Origin: Planctomycetaceae bacterium
GTDB taxonomy: Bacteria; Planctomycetota; Planctomycetia; Pirellulales; Pirellulaceae
Reading direction: 5' to 3'
Assembly: GCA_002724245.1 (NCBI GenBank)
Contig: PBOG01000062.1
Coordinates: forward strand, 21,909 to 85,908
Length of the DNA stretch: 64,000 nt
Part shown: positions 52,092 through 62,316 of the stretch, one piece after another
Layout: each line of letters begins with the position of its first letter
Position numbering within the stretch: the first letter of the stretch is position 1
Position numbers and translations under genes: made by a program
Notes under the pieces: generated by a model
Database searches by the model: none
The model's input: only the letters and a program-made list of their open reading frames with translations
Told to the model about the DNA's origin: nothing

Positions 52092-53533
52092 ACCGGATGG
52101 ACTTCATTGGTTAACAGGTCGCCGACAACACGCGCGTCCGTCACGCGCGAATCGGTCAACGACTCGTCATGCCCCTGATGCCGGTAAGTCAGCTTTTTAT
52201 GGCTCAATCCCATTTGATGCAGCACCGTGGCATGCAGATCGTGGACCGTGACCACATTTTCCACGCTGCGGTATCCGAGTTCGTCCGTAGCACCGTAGCT
52301 CAAGCCACCTTTGACACCACCACCAGCCAGCAGCGTAGTGCAGGCATTGCGATTGTGGTCTCGTCCGGAGCCGTTCTGGGAAATGGGCAATCGACCAAAC
52401 TCACCGGACCAGATGATCAACGTATTGTCGAGCAGGCCACGTTGCCGGAGGTCCTTGATCAATGCGCCGGTTGGCTGGTCGACGATTTTGCAGATTTTTT
52501 CGTTATCCGTCTTCACGTTTCCATGGGCATCCCAAGGCTGCGTGTTGGGGTGGCCTGGTGGAAACACTTGAATGAACCGTACGCCCGCTTCGACCAGCCG
52601 TCGCGCCATCAGGCAACGTGTCGCGTAACGTGACATCTCGTCGTGGCCCTGATCGATTCCGTAGAGTTTCTTCGTGTCGTCGGTTTCTTTACTCATATCG
52701 AGTACTTGCGGCGCTGCCAGTTGCATACGGGCCGCGAGTTCGTAGTTCTGTATTCGCGCCTCCAGGTCGAGTTCGTCCTGGAACCGACGCTTGAATCGGC
52801 GGTTGAGCTGTCCCAGTAATTGCAGATTCCGCGCGTCGACGCCGTCAGGTCTCTCGTCTGTCGATGTGAGATTGAGGATGGGTGAGCCCTGGGTGGCGAC
52901 TTCTGTGCCACCATAGATGGCCGGCATCCAGCCATTTTGCCACAGCATTGTTCCGCTGGTGTTGTAGGCACGTTCGTCGCGCAGGACGATATAGGCAGGC
53001 AAGTTTTGATTTGCCGTACCCAGTCCATAGCTGACCCATGAGCCGAGGGCCGGCCGTCCGGGGAACAGTTTCCCGGTATTGAACATGATCAGCGCTTCGG
53101 TGTGGTTGTTGTGCCCGCTGACCATCGAACGCACCTTGCAGATTTCATCTGCAACGGAAGCGATGTGGGGAATAACGGAAGCGAAATCCATTCCGTGCTG
53201 GCCATGTTTGGCGAAGGCGAAGGGCATTTTCAATAGTTTGTTGCCTTCGCTGCCAGGCTGGAACTGTTCGATGGCGTCGGTGTGTTTCTGGCCATCACGT
53301 TTGACCAGTTCCGGCTTGGGATCAAACAGGTCCATTTGGCTAGGGCCACCGTTCTGCATCATCAAGATGACCGACTTGACCTGCGGTGGGAAATGGGGAT
53401 CGCGTGGCTGCAGCCCACGTGCTTGCCCTTCGGCTGCGGGTAGTTCCGTCTGCAGTAATTGGGCCAAGGCCAGGCTGCCGAGTCCGAGGCCCGACGTTCT
53501 TAACATGTCCCGTCGCGAGAGATAACCGCGCAT
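52088..53533 (-). CDS. DUF1501 protein with Tat leader
   Basis: A 481-residue DUF1501 protein. Leader YLSRRDMLRTSGLGLGSLAL is twin-arginine type. Core motifs: KSVILMMQNGGPSQMDLFD, VRFIQVFPPGHPNTQPWDAH, TLIIWSGEFGRLP and GRDHNRNACTTLLAGGGVK. It lies 32 bp downstream of the DUF1549/DUF1553 gene and is translationally coupled to the MauG-type peroxidase gene by a 4-bp overlap. Confidence 0.94.
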   Translation of the reverse strand: MRGYLSRRDMLRTSGLGLGSLALAQLLQTELPAAEGQARGLQPRDPHFPPQVKSVILMMQNGGPSQMDLFDPKPELVKRDGQKHTDAIEQFQPGSEGNKLLKMPFAFAKHGQHGMDFASVIPHIASVADEICKVRSMVSGHNNHTEALIMFNTGKLFPGRPALGSWVSYGLGTANQNLPAYIVLRDERAYNTSGTMLWQNGWMPAIYGGTEVATQGSPILNLTSTDERPDGVDARNLQLLGQLNRRFKRRFQDELDLEARIQNYELAARMQLAAPQVLDMSKETDDTKKLYGIDQGHDEMSRYATRCLMARRLVEAGVRFIQVFPPGHPNTQPWDAHGNVKTDNEKICKIVDQPTGALIKDLRQRGLLDNTLIIWSGEFGRLPISQNGSGRDHNRNACTTLLAGGGVKGGLSYGATDELGYRSVENVVTVHDLHATVLHQMGLSHKKLTYRHQGHDESLTDSRVTDARVVGDLLTNEVHPV

Positions 53534-53565
53534 CGCATCATATTCCTGATAAATGTCGATCGTTC

Positions 53566-56500
53566 CTAATGAACGTAAATGAATTCACTGGTACTGAAGA
53601 GTGCCTGGCACACCCGCGTCAGTGCGGACATGTGTGCAGCCTCCGTGTCCTGCCCTTTCGTGACGTACCTCTGTTTGTGATCGCGAAATGTTTCGATCAG
53701 CCATTTCCGCTCTTCATCGGTGACGTCTCGGGCGAGTGCTAGTTGAAAAGCCATCCCCATCTGGGCGTTAGCGTCCGATTTGTTCGTTGACTGTTTGATC
53801 ACACGGCGCGCCAAAGCCGTTGCCTGTTGCCCCACAAACTGGTCGTTGAGCATCATCAACGACTGCGCGATGGACGCTGAGGCGTCTCGTTTCGTACAGT
53901 TTTCCGTGAGCAAGGGCTGATCAAAAGCCTGGAGCACGGAGGGGTGGTAATTGCGTCGCTGGAGCAGGTACATGCTCCGTCGCCAGGTGGTTTTTTCGGT
54001 GACTTTGTCGTAGCCAGCTTCGACAACCATGCCATCTGGACGGTTGAGAGTGGGTGCGGGCGGGCCGCCCAGCGTCGGGTCGAGGTGTCCGCTGGCAACC
54101 AGCATCGTGTCTCGCACGATTTCGGCGTCCAGTCGCCGTAGCCGTTGTCGCCAGAGCAGTTGGTTGCCCGGATCGGCTTGTCGCGCCGCCTTGGCCAGTC
54201 TGGAATCGTCGGAGAACGACTGTTGCCGATAGGTTCTGGATGTCATGATTTGCTTTAGCAATGCTTTGAGTTTCCCGTCTGTTGCGACAAACGAGACCGT
54301 CAGCCACTCCAGTAGGTCGGGGTGTGTCGGGCGCACGCCAGAAACACCAAAGTTGCTGGGTGTTGCCACCAGCCCAATCTCGAAGAGACGTTGCCAAATG
54401 CGATTGACACGTACTCTGGCGGTCAAGGCACCGGCAGGACTCTTCCAGTTGGTCAATTGCTTGGCCAGTTGCAACCGCCGACCACTGGTGGTTCCCTGGG
54501 GCGTGGTTTGGGGCGCAGGGAACTCAGGATCTTCCAGGGCGCTAAACAGTCCGGCTTGGACTTCCGCTCCCGGAGTTTCGAATTCGCCTCGTCGCAGGAC
54601 AAACGTGGGGCGTCGCGAACCGACATCGTAGATCGCTTGCACCCAGCTCCCCTGTTCCTGACGATCAAGCGTTGCGATTTCCTGGACCAGCCCCTTCTCT
54701 TCTTTACGCTGGGACTCATCCAAGGCCGCCGTGACTTGGGCGGCGGTGAATTCAAATTTATCACCGAGTTTGTCGGTCAGGTATTTCTGGATTTCGTCTC
54801 GTTTTTCCTTGGCGACTTTACGTGCCGCCACCAGGTCGGCGCGAATTGGCTCGGGAATGGCGTCCCAGGCACGTCCCTGGAGGATTTGCCGTCCCGCGTC
54901 GCGGAGTTGGTTCAATGCGGCTTTATGCTGGTCGCGTTTCTGGTTCAGCTCGGCAAGTTCAGATTTCCCGAGCATGCGCATTTCGCGGTGCTGAGGCTGT
55001 AGCCAGTCTCTCGGTTGAAGTGCCGGCATGATGAATGCCGTAAATCGGTAATAGTCACGCTGCGAGATTGGTTCGAATTTGTGGTCATGGCACTTGCAGC
55101 ACTGCATCGTCAGCCCGAGTAGATTCTGAGCAAGCGATTCGGCAGTTCGATGCAAGACGTAGTACCGGTTACTGAAAATATTCAGTTCGCCCTGGTCGGT
55201 ATCGTCCGGGCTGCAACGCAATAACCCGGTGGCGACCAGTTTCTCTCGTATGTTGTCATCGAACCGCGGCGCGCTGCGCCAGTCTACGAGTTCATCACCG
55301 GCGATTTGTTCAATAAGAAACTGACCATAGGGGCGATCTTCATTGAAGCAACGCACGACATAGTCCCGGTATTTCCATTTGCCCCGGGCTGGCTTGACGA
55401 TGACCTGGTCGTTATCGATCGCTACGGTATCACTGTACCCCACGCCATCCAGCCAGTGGCGGGCCCATCGTTCTCCGAAATGAGGGGACTGCATTAGCCG
55501 TGTGAGGAGTGCTTCCCAGGCCTGGGGTGACTGGTCGTTCACGAAGGCGGTGACCTCTTGCGGCGTTGGTAGGATACCGGTCAGGTCGAGGGCAGCACGC
55601 CGAATCAGTGTGGTGCGGTTGGCAAGCGGCGACAGTGAGAGGTTTTGGGCCGCAAGTTTGCGATCGACGAAGCGATCAATGGGGTGATTGATGGACTGGC
55701 CAGTCGCACGATTGGGGATGGCGGGAGTTCGCAACCGCTGGAAGGCCCAGTGATCAGTCTTGTTTTCATTGGCGAGTGCCACCAGGTCGACGGGCTCACG
55801 TGTCTTGGCGCCTTCATCGATCCAGCGGCGGAGCAATTCGACTTCCTGGTTGGATAGCGGCTCACCGGCGTCCTGGGGAGGCATTTCCTTGGCCCCAGCA
55901 ATGTGCAGCAGGATACTCTGTTGCGCGTTTCCAGGCGTGATAGCAGGGCCGCTGCTCCCGCCTCGGAACAATCCCAGGGCATCCACAAGATTGAGCCCGC
56001 TTTCGGGCTTTTCCATCCCGTGGCAGTCGGCACAACGACGCGTCAGCAGTGGCTGGATGTGTTCTTCAAAAACGAGTGGTTCTGTGGGCGGTTTAGCGTA
56101 GCTGCCAGAGAGTTGGTACTTGTGAGTCAGGTAACGACCGACCTGTTGCTGCTGTCGCGTGGTCAAGGCATGATCGAAAATCAGGACTTCAAACAGATCG
56201 CCGTGGAAGAAATTCTCTGGCTCCTGTTTTCCGTAGTGATGGCCCAGGGACAGTTTGCTGCCGCGATCAAAACCTAGAAAACCCACGTCGCCACGATAAC
56301 GCCCGTGCCCAGAAGTGGCACCATCTTGGTAAAGGGCCCAGCGTTGGTTGCCGGCATAAACGGCTTCGACGAGATGACGCTTTCCATCCCACGCCACCTG
56401 GTCGGAAGCGCCCTCCGCGCCGATGTTGACGGCAACGCGCAGGCGTCCTTTGGACTGAGGGTCGAGGGCGTAGTCTTCGTAGCCGACCCAGAAGCCCTTG

Positions 56501-56916
56501 CGTTTGTTGCTGTAATTGCCTGACGTACCAATGCTGGTGAGGTCAACGACGCGAGGACTACCCTGCTGCTGCAGTGCGGCTTGCATGACCAGAAAAATTT
56601 GGAACGTTTGTTCTCCGGAGAGGAAACCGACCAGTTGGTTTCGTTCCAGTTTTGACTTAGCAAAACGGATTGCCGGCTGGCCGCCGACATCGACCCGCGC
56701 AGGCTGCCAGTCCGGGTCGTTTTGTTCGACATGGTTCTCGTGACCGCTGCGGTCCGGCCACCTAGCGACTTTGCCCTGCTGGACGTCGGCATCTGCCGCG
56801 TCGAGCCAGAGCACCAGGCCTTGCGGGGAAAAAGGTGCGTCTGCGGGTGGCTCAATACCGCGCAGAGACGTGGCGGGAACGCAGAACGCCAGTATCAGGA
56901 TGACACAACGCGACAT
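53566..56916 (-). CDS. LamG-PSCyt1-DUF1549-DUF1553 protein
   Basis: A protein of about 1116 residues. The ATG at 56916 begins a signal peptide (MSRCVILILAFCVPATSL); the frame stays open to 57213 and an ATG at 56994 is an alternative. Residues about 30-240 are a concanavalin-like (LamG) domain (GLVLWLDAADADVQQGKVAR, FHGDLFEVLIFDHALTTRQQ). A cytochrome-type motif CADCH follows near residue 275, then DUF1549 (HPIDRFVDRKLAAQNLSLSP ... CCKCHDHKFEPI), a charged coiled coil, and DUF1553 (LTARVRVNRIWQRLFEIGLV). It is the first gene of a three-gene unit with DUF1501 and the MauG-type gene. Confidence 0.93.
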   Translation of the reverse strand: MSRCVILILAFCVPATSLRGIEPPADAPFSPQGLVLWLDAADADVQQGKVARWPDRSGHENHVEQNDPDWQPARVDVGGQPAIRFAKSKLERNQLVGFLSGEQTFQIFLVMQAALQQQGSPRVVDLTSIGTSGNYSNKRKGFWVGYEDYALDPQSKGRLRVAVNIGAEGASDQVAWDGKRHLVEAVYAGNQRWALYQDGATSGHGRYRGDVGFLGFDRGSKLSLGHHYGKQEPENFFHGDLFEVLIFDHALTTRQQQQVGRYLTHKYQLSGSYAKPPTEPLVFEEHIQPLLTRRCADCHGMEKPESGLNLVDALGLFRGGSSGPAITPGNAQQSILLHIAGAKEMPPQDAGEPLSNQEVELLRRWIDEGAKTREPVDLVALANENKTDHWAFQRLRTPAIPNRATGQSINHPIDRFVDRKLAAQNLSLSPLANRTTLIRRAALDLTGILPTPQEVTAFVNDQSPQAWEALLTRLMQSPHFGERWARHWLDGVGYSDTVAIDNDQVIVKPARGKWKYRDYVVRCFNEDRPYGQFLIEQIAGDELVDWRSAPRFDDNIREKLVATGLLRCSPDDTDQGELNIFSNRYYVLHRTAESLAQNLLGLTMQCCKCHDHKFEPISQRDYYRFTAFIMPALQPRDWLQPQHREMRMLGKSELAELNQKRDQHKAALNQLRDAGRQILQGRAWDAIPEPIRADLVAARKVAKEKRDEIQKYLTDKLGDKFEFTAAQVTAALDESQRKEEKGLVQEIATLDRQEQGSWVQAIYDVGSRRPTFVLRRGEFETPGAEVQAGLFSALEDPEFPAPQTTPQGTTSGRRLQLAKQLTNWKSPAGALTARVRVNRIWQRLFEIGLVATPSNFGVSGVRPTHPDLLEWLTVSFVATDGKLKALLKQIMTSRTYRQQSFSDDSRLAKAARQADPGNQLLWRQRLRRLDAEIVRDTMLVASGHLDPTLGGPPAPTLNRPDGMVVEAGYDKVTEKTTWRRSMYLLQRRNYHPSVLQAFDQPLLTENCTKRDASASIAQSLMMLNDQFVGQQATALARRVIKQSTNKSDANAQMGMAFQLALARDVTDEERKWLIETFRDHKQRYVTKGQDTEAAHMSALTRVCQALFSTSEFIYVH

Positions 56917-57470
56917 GGACAGCTGCAGTTCGGGGACGGGGGCCGGGAGACAACGGATTGAGAATACAGGATATGTAAACTGAATTCGAGACATTTTCAG
57001 TGAACCCGTGGTGTTGTGGGAAGACTCTGGCAAATCGTGCGTACGCTCATTTGGTGATATGTCTTGAGTGTACCGTCTGGGGTTAGTGTACTGGCTTGCC
57101 GTGGGATGTACGAATTGATAGAGCCTGGTCGCGTGCTGCACGCTCGGTGTGCGTGCGTTTTTCGTTCCGGGGCTTCTTTTGTTGGTCACGCGTAAGCAGT
57201 TGTTCTGGTTCACCGGAATACAGTGTTGGAGTGGTCACAACCTGACTCAGCAGTGGCGATTGTAGGAGTTGTAGTGGCTGCGAGTACCTGCGTGTGGTGT
57301 CCAGGTGCATTCCGTTGTCCGCTACGGTGCGTCAGGTGAGCGTGGCGTTGGTTTTTGGCGCGAGGTCGGAGCGGATTTTCTTGAATCCGGTTTTGCTTCG
57401 AAGAAGAATGGATTATTGAGCGTGTGTTTGCACGTTCCGACCTTGTGCTCTCTACTCGCTAGGAATTCTC
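56917..57470. other. Divergent intergenic region
   Basis: About 550 bp between the minus-strand LamG/DUF1549 gene and the plus-strand pseudokinase gene. The minus frame stays open to 57213 but codes no recognisable domain. An AGGA element at 57461 serves the TTG start at 57471. No clear promoter or hairpin was identified. Confidence 0.5.
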
Positions 57471-60400
57471 TTGGAAGCTCTCGTGCCTGATCATCCTGAA
57501 AACCACTTGCCATCGTCCGCGCAAGGTGACGCAGTTGGCGCTCCCGCCGCAGATTTCGATTGGGATGCCGCCAGCATGGCGTTACACACACTCGGTGTCT
57601 GTCCGGATTGGCAAAGCCGTTATGACCTGAGAGACGCTGTTGCGGTACTTGCAGCTGGAGAATCCGTTGCGGCTCACGATACGCGTTTTGACCGACCGGT
57701 TGTGATCCGACGGATCACTGAGCCTACAGCAGGGCAGAAGAAAGACGGGCCAGACATTCTTCATGTGATTCGTTCCTGGGCCCTTGTGCGGCACCAGAGC
57801 ATTGCCGGCATTGTGGACTATGGGCGCGATGCTGAAGGCGTGTTTCTTGTCAATGAAGCGGTCGATGGGAAGAGCCTGACCGAAGTGCTGGCAACCGGTC
57901 CGCTTGAATTATCTGCCGCGATCGACGCTGTTTTTCACTTCTGCGATACGGTCGTGAAAATCGATTCCCAGGGATGCGCGATCGGGGTATTGCGCCCGGA
58001 TCATTTGGTGTTAACGTCATCGGGCTGTCTGAAGCTGGTTGGTTTCGATTGGGGAGATGGCGTTGTTGACAGTCTGCTAGGGACGGAGAACGGAGTCGGT
58101 TACTGTCCACCGGAACAGCGAACGCAGGCAGTGCAGAGTGACGGCCGCGCGCAGGTGTGGAGCCTGGCGGCTCTCCTGTTTCATCTGCTGACAGGGAAAT
58201 TACCGGTGACCAGTGATTTACCGTCAGACGAGATTCTGGAAGCCGTCGAAGTGCCGGTGCGTTCGGTACTGGCAAAGGCGTTGCAACCCAATCCGGAGCT
58301 GCGCTATGCAGAGGTGATCGAATTTCAGAGTGCGCTCCGGCTTGTTGGCGACGAGTTGCGACTTGCAGCTGTCGATGGCACACCTGCGATCAAGGGTGCA
58401 TGCCGGTGCTGTGGCGAAATCAACCAGGTGGATCGCGCGTTTTGTGTCGCTTGTGGCGAAAAGCTCCGCGAGACCTGTTTGGGTTGTGATGCGGACAACG
58501 AAGTCTGGGCACAGTATTGCGGCAAATGCGGATCTCAGTTGAAAGAACTGGTTGTCCGTCAGCAGTGCGATCTCGATGAGCAAAAACGCTGCGTCGAAAG
58601 TGCGCGACGGGCTCATGATTACCCGCTGGCACTAGAGCGAATTAGCCCGCTCTTGTTGATTCAGCATGAAGGTTTGAGCCAGGTGCATGACTGGGCAGTG
58701 CAGATGAAACAGACACTGCAAACTGAGGCTGCAGATGAGCAGTCCAGGGCGGAGTTGCTGGTGCGGGTAGCAGATCAGGCTTTTCAAGACGGGAAATACG
58801 GCGACGCACGCAAAGTTCTGGACCAGATTCCGCAAAATCTCCGTAGCGACCAGGCTTCGGTGTTGTCGGAAGAAGCGTCCGCTCGACTGGACCAGGCTGA
58901 GCTTTTGATTCATCAGATGGGGGACGCCATAGCCCGCAAGGAACCTGGCCGGTTGTGGCGTTACACCGAGAAATATCTCGCGCTGTATCCGAAGCACCCG
59001 GTCATGACACGGATCCATGAAAGCGTGCAGTGCCACAAACATGAAGATGCAGCACTGATGGCGGAAATTATGTTGCGTGCGAAGCAGGCGTTTGGGGAGA
59101 CTGAATACCAGCGAACGCTGGCTGCATTGGAAGAACTTTCCGAGGGCGAGCAGCAAGATCCGCCGGTTCAACAGCTACGCACCATGGCGAAGAATCGCCT
59201 TGAGCAGATTGGGGATATCAAGGCGTCGATTTCTGAGTCTGATGATGTTCACGATTTACTAGGCCTGGTTGATGAGCTGTTCGAGTTGCAGCCGAATGAT
59301 GTGGTGGTGCAGGAGTTGCGAGATGACCTTATCGAGGAAGCGGCCTTGGTCGATCGTCAGACGGCCTCTCGTCATCGGCAGAGGTTGGGCGGCCTGGCAG
59401 TATTAGCGGCGGCGGGAATCTTCCTGCTAACTGCTGCCGGGTGGGTGTGGAGTCGTGCAGAACGAACCCAACTGGCTACTCTTTCCGATGGACCAGCAGC
59501 ACCAGCAGACGTGTCGCGGCAGCCGATCGGGAAACTGAAAGCAGAGAAGGGCAAGCAAGAACCTGCCAATGAGGGAGCCGCATTGACCAGTGGGGTCGCC
59601 TCAGTGAAAAGTAAGAAGAGCGTCTCCGATACAAAGCCAGCAGTGGCTGCTGGCCAACCGGAAGTGTTGGCCAGCACCTCGCCTGCCGGTGGAACCACGA
59701 CAGTTACTCCCGTGCGCCGTGTTGAAGAAAGTGTGACTGAGACCGACGCAGCCCTCCAGACATCGGTAGTCAGCTCCGCTGGTGCAGCGGAAGCGCCGGC
59801 AAAGGAGGTGCAGGAGACACCCGCCAGTGCACCGTTTTCCGCGCAGCAAGCAGTCGCTTATCAGCAGGCGTGGGCAGACGCGTTTCAAGTGCCCGTCGGA
59901 TTGACCAATAGTATCGGGCTCAAACTTCGGCTCGTACCTGCAGGCGAGTTTTTGATGGGCAGTGCGCTGGATGTTGCCGGTCGCGGACAGGATGAAAAGC
60001 AGCATGCGGTTGCCCTGTCTGCACCCTATTACCTGGGAGTTTACGAAGTGACACAGGCACAATACGAACAGGTTATGGGAGAAAATAACAGCAAGTTTCG
60101 CGGGCCCGACAGGCCGGTTGAACAGGTAAGTTGGCATGATGCGGCTGCGTTCTGTGCAAAGCTCACTGCATTGCCTGCCGAGAAAGCCGCAGGCCATGTT
60201 TACCGGTTGCCCACAGAGGCGGAGTGGGAGTACGCCTGTCGTGCCGGGACGGTGACTCCGTACAACGCCGGTGATTCCGATGACAGCTTGTCCAACGCGG
60301 CCTGGTTCAATGGGAATACGGAAGCCACGCAGCCCGTGGGGCAGAAACAACCCAACGCGTTTGGATTATTTGATATGTCTGGAAACGTGTGGGAGTGGTG

Positions 60401-60602
60401 TCAGGACCGATACGGACCGTACGATGACGAACACGTCCGCGATCCGCAGGGTAGCTCGTTGGGCAACGAGAGGGTCAACCGCGGGGGAAGTTGGATTAAT
60501 CTTCCCCAGGTCTGTCGTTCCGCCAGTCGCAGCCGTTTTTCTCCAGAGCGGAGTTACACTGTCCTGGGATTTCGTGTGCTCTGTTTGCCCGTTGATCGCT
60601 GA
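57471..60602 (+). CDS. Pseudokinase-zinc ribbon-SUMF1 membrane protein
   Basis: A 1043-residue modular protein starting at TTG with AGGA 7 nt upstream. Residues about 50-290 have a Ser/Thr kinase fold, but key positions are lost: the VAIK Lys is Arg (VVIRR, 80), the HRDLKPEN loop reads AIGVLRPDHLVL (171-181) without the catalytic Asp, and DFG is DWG (193-195). Residues 310-360 hold two zinc-ribbon pairs (CRCCGE...CVACGE and CLGCD...CGKCG). A helical TPR-like region follows to about 640, then one transmembrane helix (LAVLAAAGIFLLTAAGWVW), a low-complexity linker, and a C-terminal SUMF1/FGE-like domain (about 815-1043; LPTEAEWEYACRAG, FDMSGNVWEWCQD, NRGGSW, LGFRVLC). The catalytic Cys pair of true formylglycine-generating enzymes is not evident. 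Confidence 0.85.
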   Translation: MEALVPDHPENHLPSSAQGDAVGAPAADFDWDAASMALHTLGVCPDWQSRYDLRDAVAVLAAGESVAAHDTRFDRPVVIRRITEPTAGQKKDGPDILHVIRSWALVRHQSIAGIVDYGRDAEGVFLVNEAVDGKSLTEVLATGPLELSAAIDAVFHFCDTVVKIDSQGCAIGVLRPDHLVLTSSGCLKLVGFDWGDGVVDSLLGTENGVGYCPPEQRTQAVQSDGRAQVWSLAALLFHLLTGKLPVTSDLPSDEILEAVEVPVRSVLAKALQPNPELRYAEVIEFQSALRLVGDELRLAAVDGTPAIKGACRCCGEINQVDRAFCVACGEKLRETCLGCDADNEVWAQYCGKCGSQLKELVVRQQCDLDEQKRCVESARRAHDYPLALERISPLLLIQHEGLSQVHDWAVQMKQTLQTEAADEQSRAELLVRVADQAFQDGKYGDARKVLDQIPQNLRSDQASVLSEEASARLDQAELLIHQMGDAIARKEPGRLWRYTEKYLALYPKHPVMTRIHESVQCHKHEDAALMAEIMLRAKQAFGETEYQRTLAALEELSEGEQQDPPVQQLRTMAKNRLEQIGDIKASISESDDVHDLLGLVDELFELQPNDVVVQELRDDLIEEAALVDRQTASRHRQRLGGLAVLAAAGIFLLTAAGWVWSRAERTQLATLSDGPAAPADVSRQPIGKLKAEKGKQEPANEGAALTSGVASVKSKKSVSDTKPAVAAGQPEVLASTSPAGGTTTVTPVRRVEESVTETDAALQTSVVSSAGAAEAPAKEVQETPASAPFSAQQAVAYQQAWADAFQVPVGLTNSIGLKLRLVPAGEFLMGSALDVAGRGQDEKQHAVALSAPYYLGVYEVTQAQYEQVMGENNSKFRGPDRPVEQVSWHDAAAFCAKLTALPAEKAAGHVYRLPTEAEWEYACRAGTVTPYNAGDSDDSLSNAAWFNGNTEATQPVGQKQPNAFGLFDMSGNVWEWCQDRYGPYDDEHVRDPQGSSLGNERVNRGGSWINLPQVCRSASRSRFSPERSYTVLGFRVLCLPVDR

Positions 60603-60647
60603 GCAGGTGGTCGTCCCCAGGGACCAGCACGCAGGCACTCGCATGCT

Positions 60648-62087
60648 CTACTTGCTGGAGTCATCGGTCCGGAATGAGCTGGCCGGTAGTCCAGCCCGGT
60701 TCCGCAAATTGGGCGCGGCCGTGCTGGTAAACCCATAACGAACCGCCGCTGGCTGCAGGACACGAGGCGAAGATACGACCAGCTCTTCGCCTTCGATATG
60801 TGCCGTTGCCGGATGAAACACAAGGTCGTTTCCGGCGATTTCAAGATGTGTGGGAGGCTGTCCGTCAATCGTTGTCAGGCCACCGCGGGCGTGATCGAAC
60901 AGGATCCTCAGCTGGCCCGCTTCACGACGCTGTGAACGATAGAGAGGGCCCGAGTAAATAACGTCCTGGTTGTAATCCCGAGCGAGGGCCCACAGGGCCA
61001 GACGGCGTCCCACCTCTTGCTTGTTCTTGGGGTGGATGTCTCGCACGTTGCCGATATCCATGGTGACGGCCATACCTGTCTGTGGCGTGGTCAGTGTTTT
61101 CAGTTGCGCTTCGCGCAAATACGCCGAGTTCTGATTGCCGTAATCGTAGGGGGCCAGCTGCACAAAATAGAAAGGGAAGTCGTATCCAAAAACGGTACGC
61201 CAGCTTTCTATCAGGGTAGAAAACAGCTGCCGGTATTGGTTGGCGCGTCCCACATTACTTTCTCCTTGATACCAAATCACCCCTTTGATTCGCATGTTTC
61301 GCAGTGGATGGATCATCCCGTTGTAGAGCCGCGAGGGGATTTTCTGGTTCGCTTGCTGAGGGTGATCCGCCGCGGCTTGGAGTGCCTCGCGGTATTCCAA
61401 CCGGCGGAGGGCGGAGGCTGGAGTCCAGGCCTCCGCTGATGTACCGCCCCAGGACGAGTCGATGATACCGATGGGGACTTGTAGCTTTGTCTGCAGCGTG
61501 CGGGCAAAGAAGTAGGCCGTGGAAGCAAAGGTCGGGATCCCAGCCGGTGTGCAGGCCTGCCACCGGCAGTCGGCGGGGGGGATACCGTACATGGTGATCC
61601 CTGTCTCCACGTCTTCCAAAGGGATCTTGCTGCTGAAATTACCGACTTGAAAAAGCCGAATCCGAGGGTGGTTTGCGTTGGTGACTTCAGTCGCGGCTTC
61701 CTTGATCCCGGTATATGCTCCGGAGACTTTGACCAAGGGCATTTCCATATTCGATTGACCCGAGGCCAGCCAGACTTCGCCGAACAATACGTCGCGGAGT
61801 TCAATCCGATTGTTGCCGACGATGGTCAAGTGGTGGGGCCCCCCTGCCCCACCGGTCTTCAGCAGGACGCGCCAACTGCCGTTTTTATCTGCGGTGGTAC
61901 TGACAGTGGCGGCGAGCCAATCACCACGGATCTGGATCTTTTCCCCCGGCGCGGCCCAACCCCACAAGGACACCTCGCTGTCCCGTTGCAGCACCATGTG
62001 CGATCCGAGGATTTTGGGCAGGCGAATTTCGGCCCGGGCGAGCGAACCACTCAAAAGTAACGTGGCCAGGAGGAGGTGTTTGGTCAT
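60648..62087 (-). CDS. Sialate O-acetylesterase (SASA) family protein
   Basis: An exported protein of about 479 residues; the ATG at 62087 begins the signal peptide MTKHLLLATLLLSGSLARA, while the longer frame to 62453 overlaps the divergent gene. The family opening IRLPKILGSHMVLQRDSEV, the nucleophile block ASGQSNMEMPL (Ser at about residue 112), DSSWGGTSAEAW and IWYQGESNVGRANQY are clear. Such enzymes remove O-acetyl groups from sialic acids or plant polysaccharides; substrate here unknown. It converges with the pseudokinase gene (45-bp gap). Confidence 0.92.
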   Translation of the reverse strand: MTKHLLLATLLLSGSLARAEIRLPKILGSHMVLQRDSEVSLWGWAAPGEKIQIRGDWLAATVSTTADKNGSWRVLLKTGGAGGPHHLTIVGNNRIELRDVLFGEVWLASGQSNMEMPLVKVSGAYTGIKEAATEVTNANHPRIRLFQVGNFSSKIPLEDVETGITMYGIPPADCRWQACTPAGIPTFASTAYFFARTLQTKLQVPIGIIDSSWGGTSAEAWTPASALRRLEYREALQAAADHPQQANQKIPSRLYNGMIHPLRNMRIKGVIWYQGESNVGRANQYRQLFSTLIESWRTVFGYDFPFYFVQLAPYDYGNQNSAYLREAQLKTLTTPQTGMAVTMDIGNVRDIHPKNKQEVGRRLALWALARDYNQDVIYSGPLYRSQRREAGQLRILFDHARGGLTTIDGQPPTHLEIAGNDLVFHPATAHIEGEELVVSSPRVLQPAAVRYGFTSTAAPNLRNRAGLPASSFRTDDSSK

Positions 62088-62316
62088 GAGATTCCGTTGT
62101 GAAAGTCGGTGTGCGTTGTGGTCAGGGCGGCTGGCCACGGGAGAGACGGTGCGCGCACGATTTGGACATGTGTGCTGAAAACACACTGCGTGCATCCTAC
62201 ACGAACCGTCTCTGGTACGCTTTGCGGTCTGTTGGTGAGCTCTCGTTTTCGGCACAATGGAAGTCGTCTGTGCACAAGCTTGACCGGTATCGTTTGTCTC
62301 CCAGGAATGTCGTCCT

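Noticed and set aside
60608..60626. Small hairpin between the pseudokinase and sialate esterase genes
   Set aside because: Short interrupted stem without a T-run; not convincing as a terminator.
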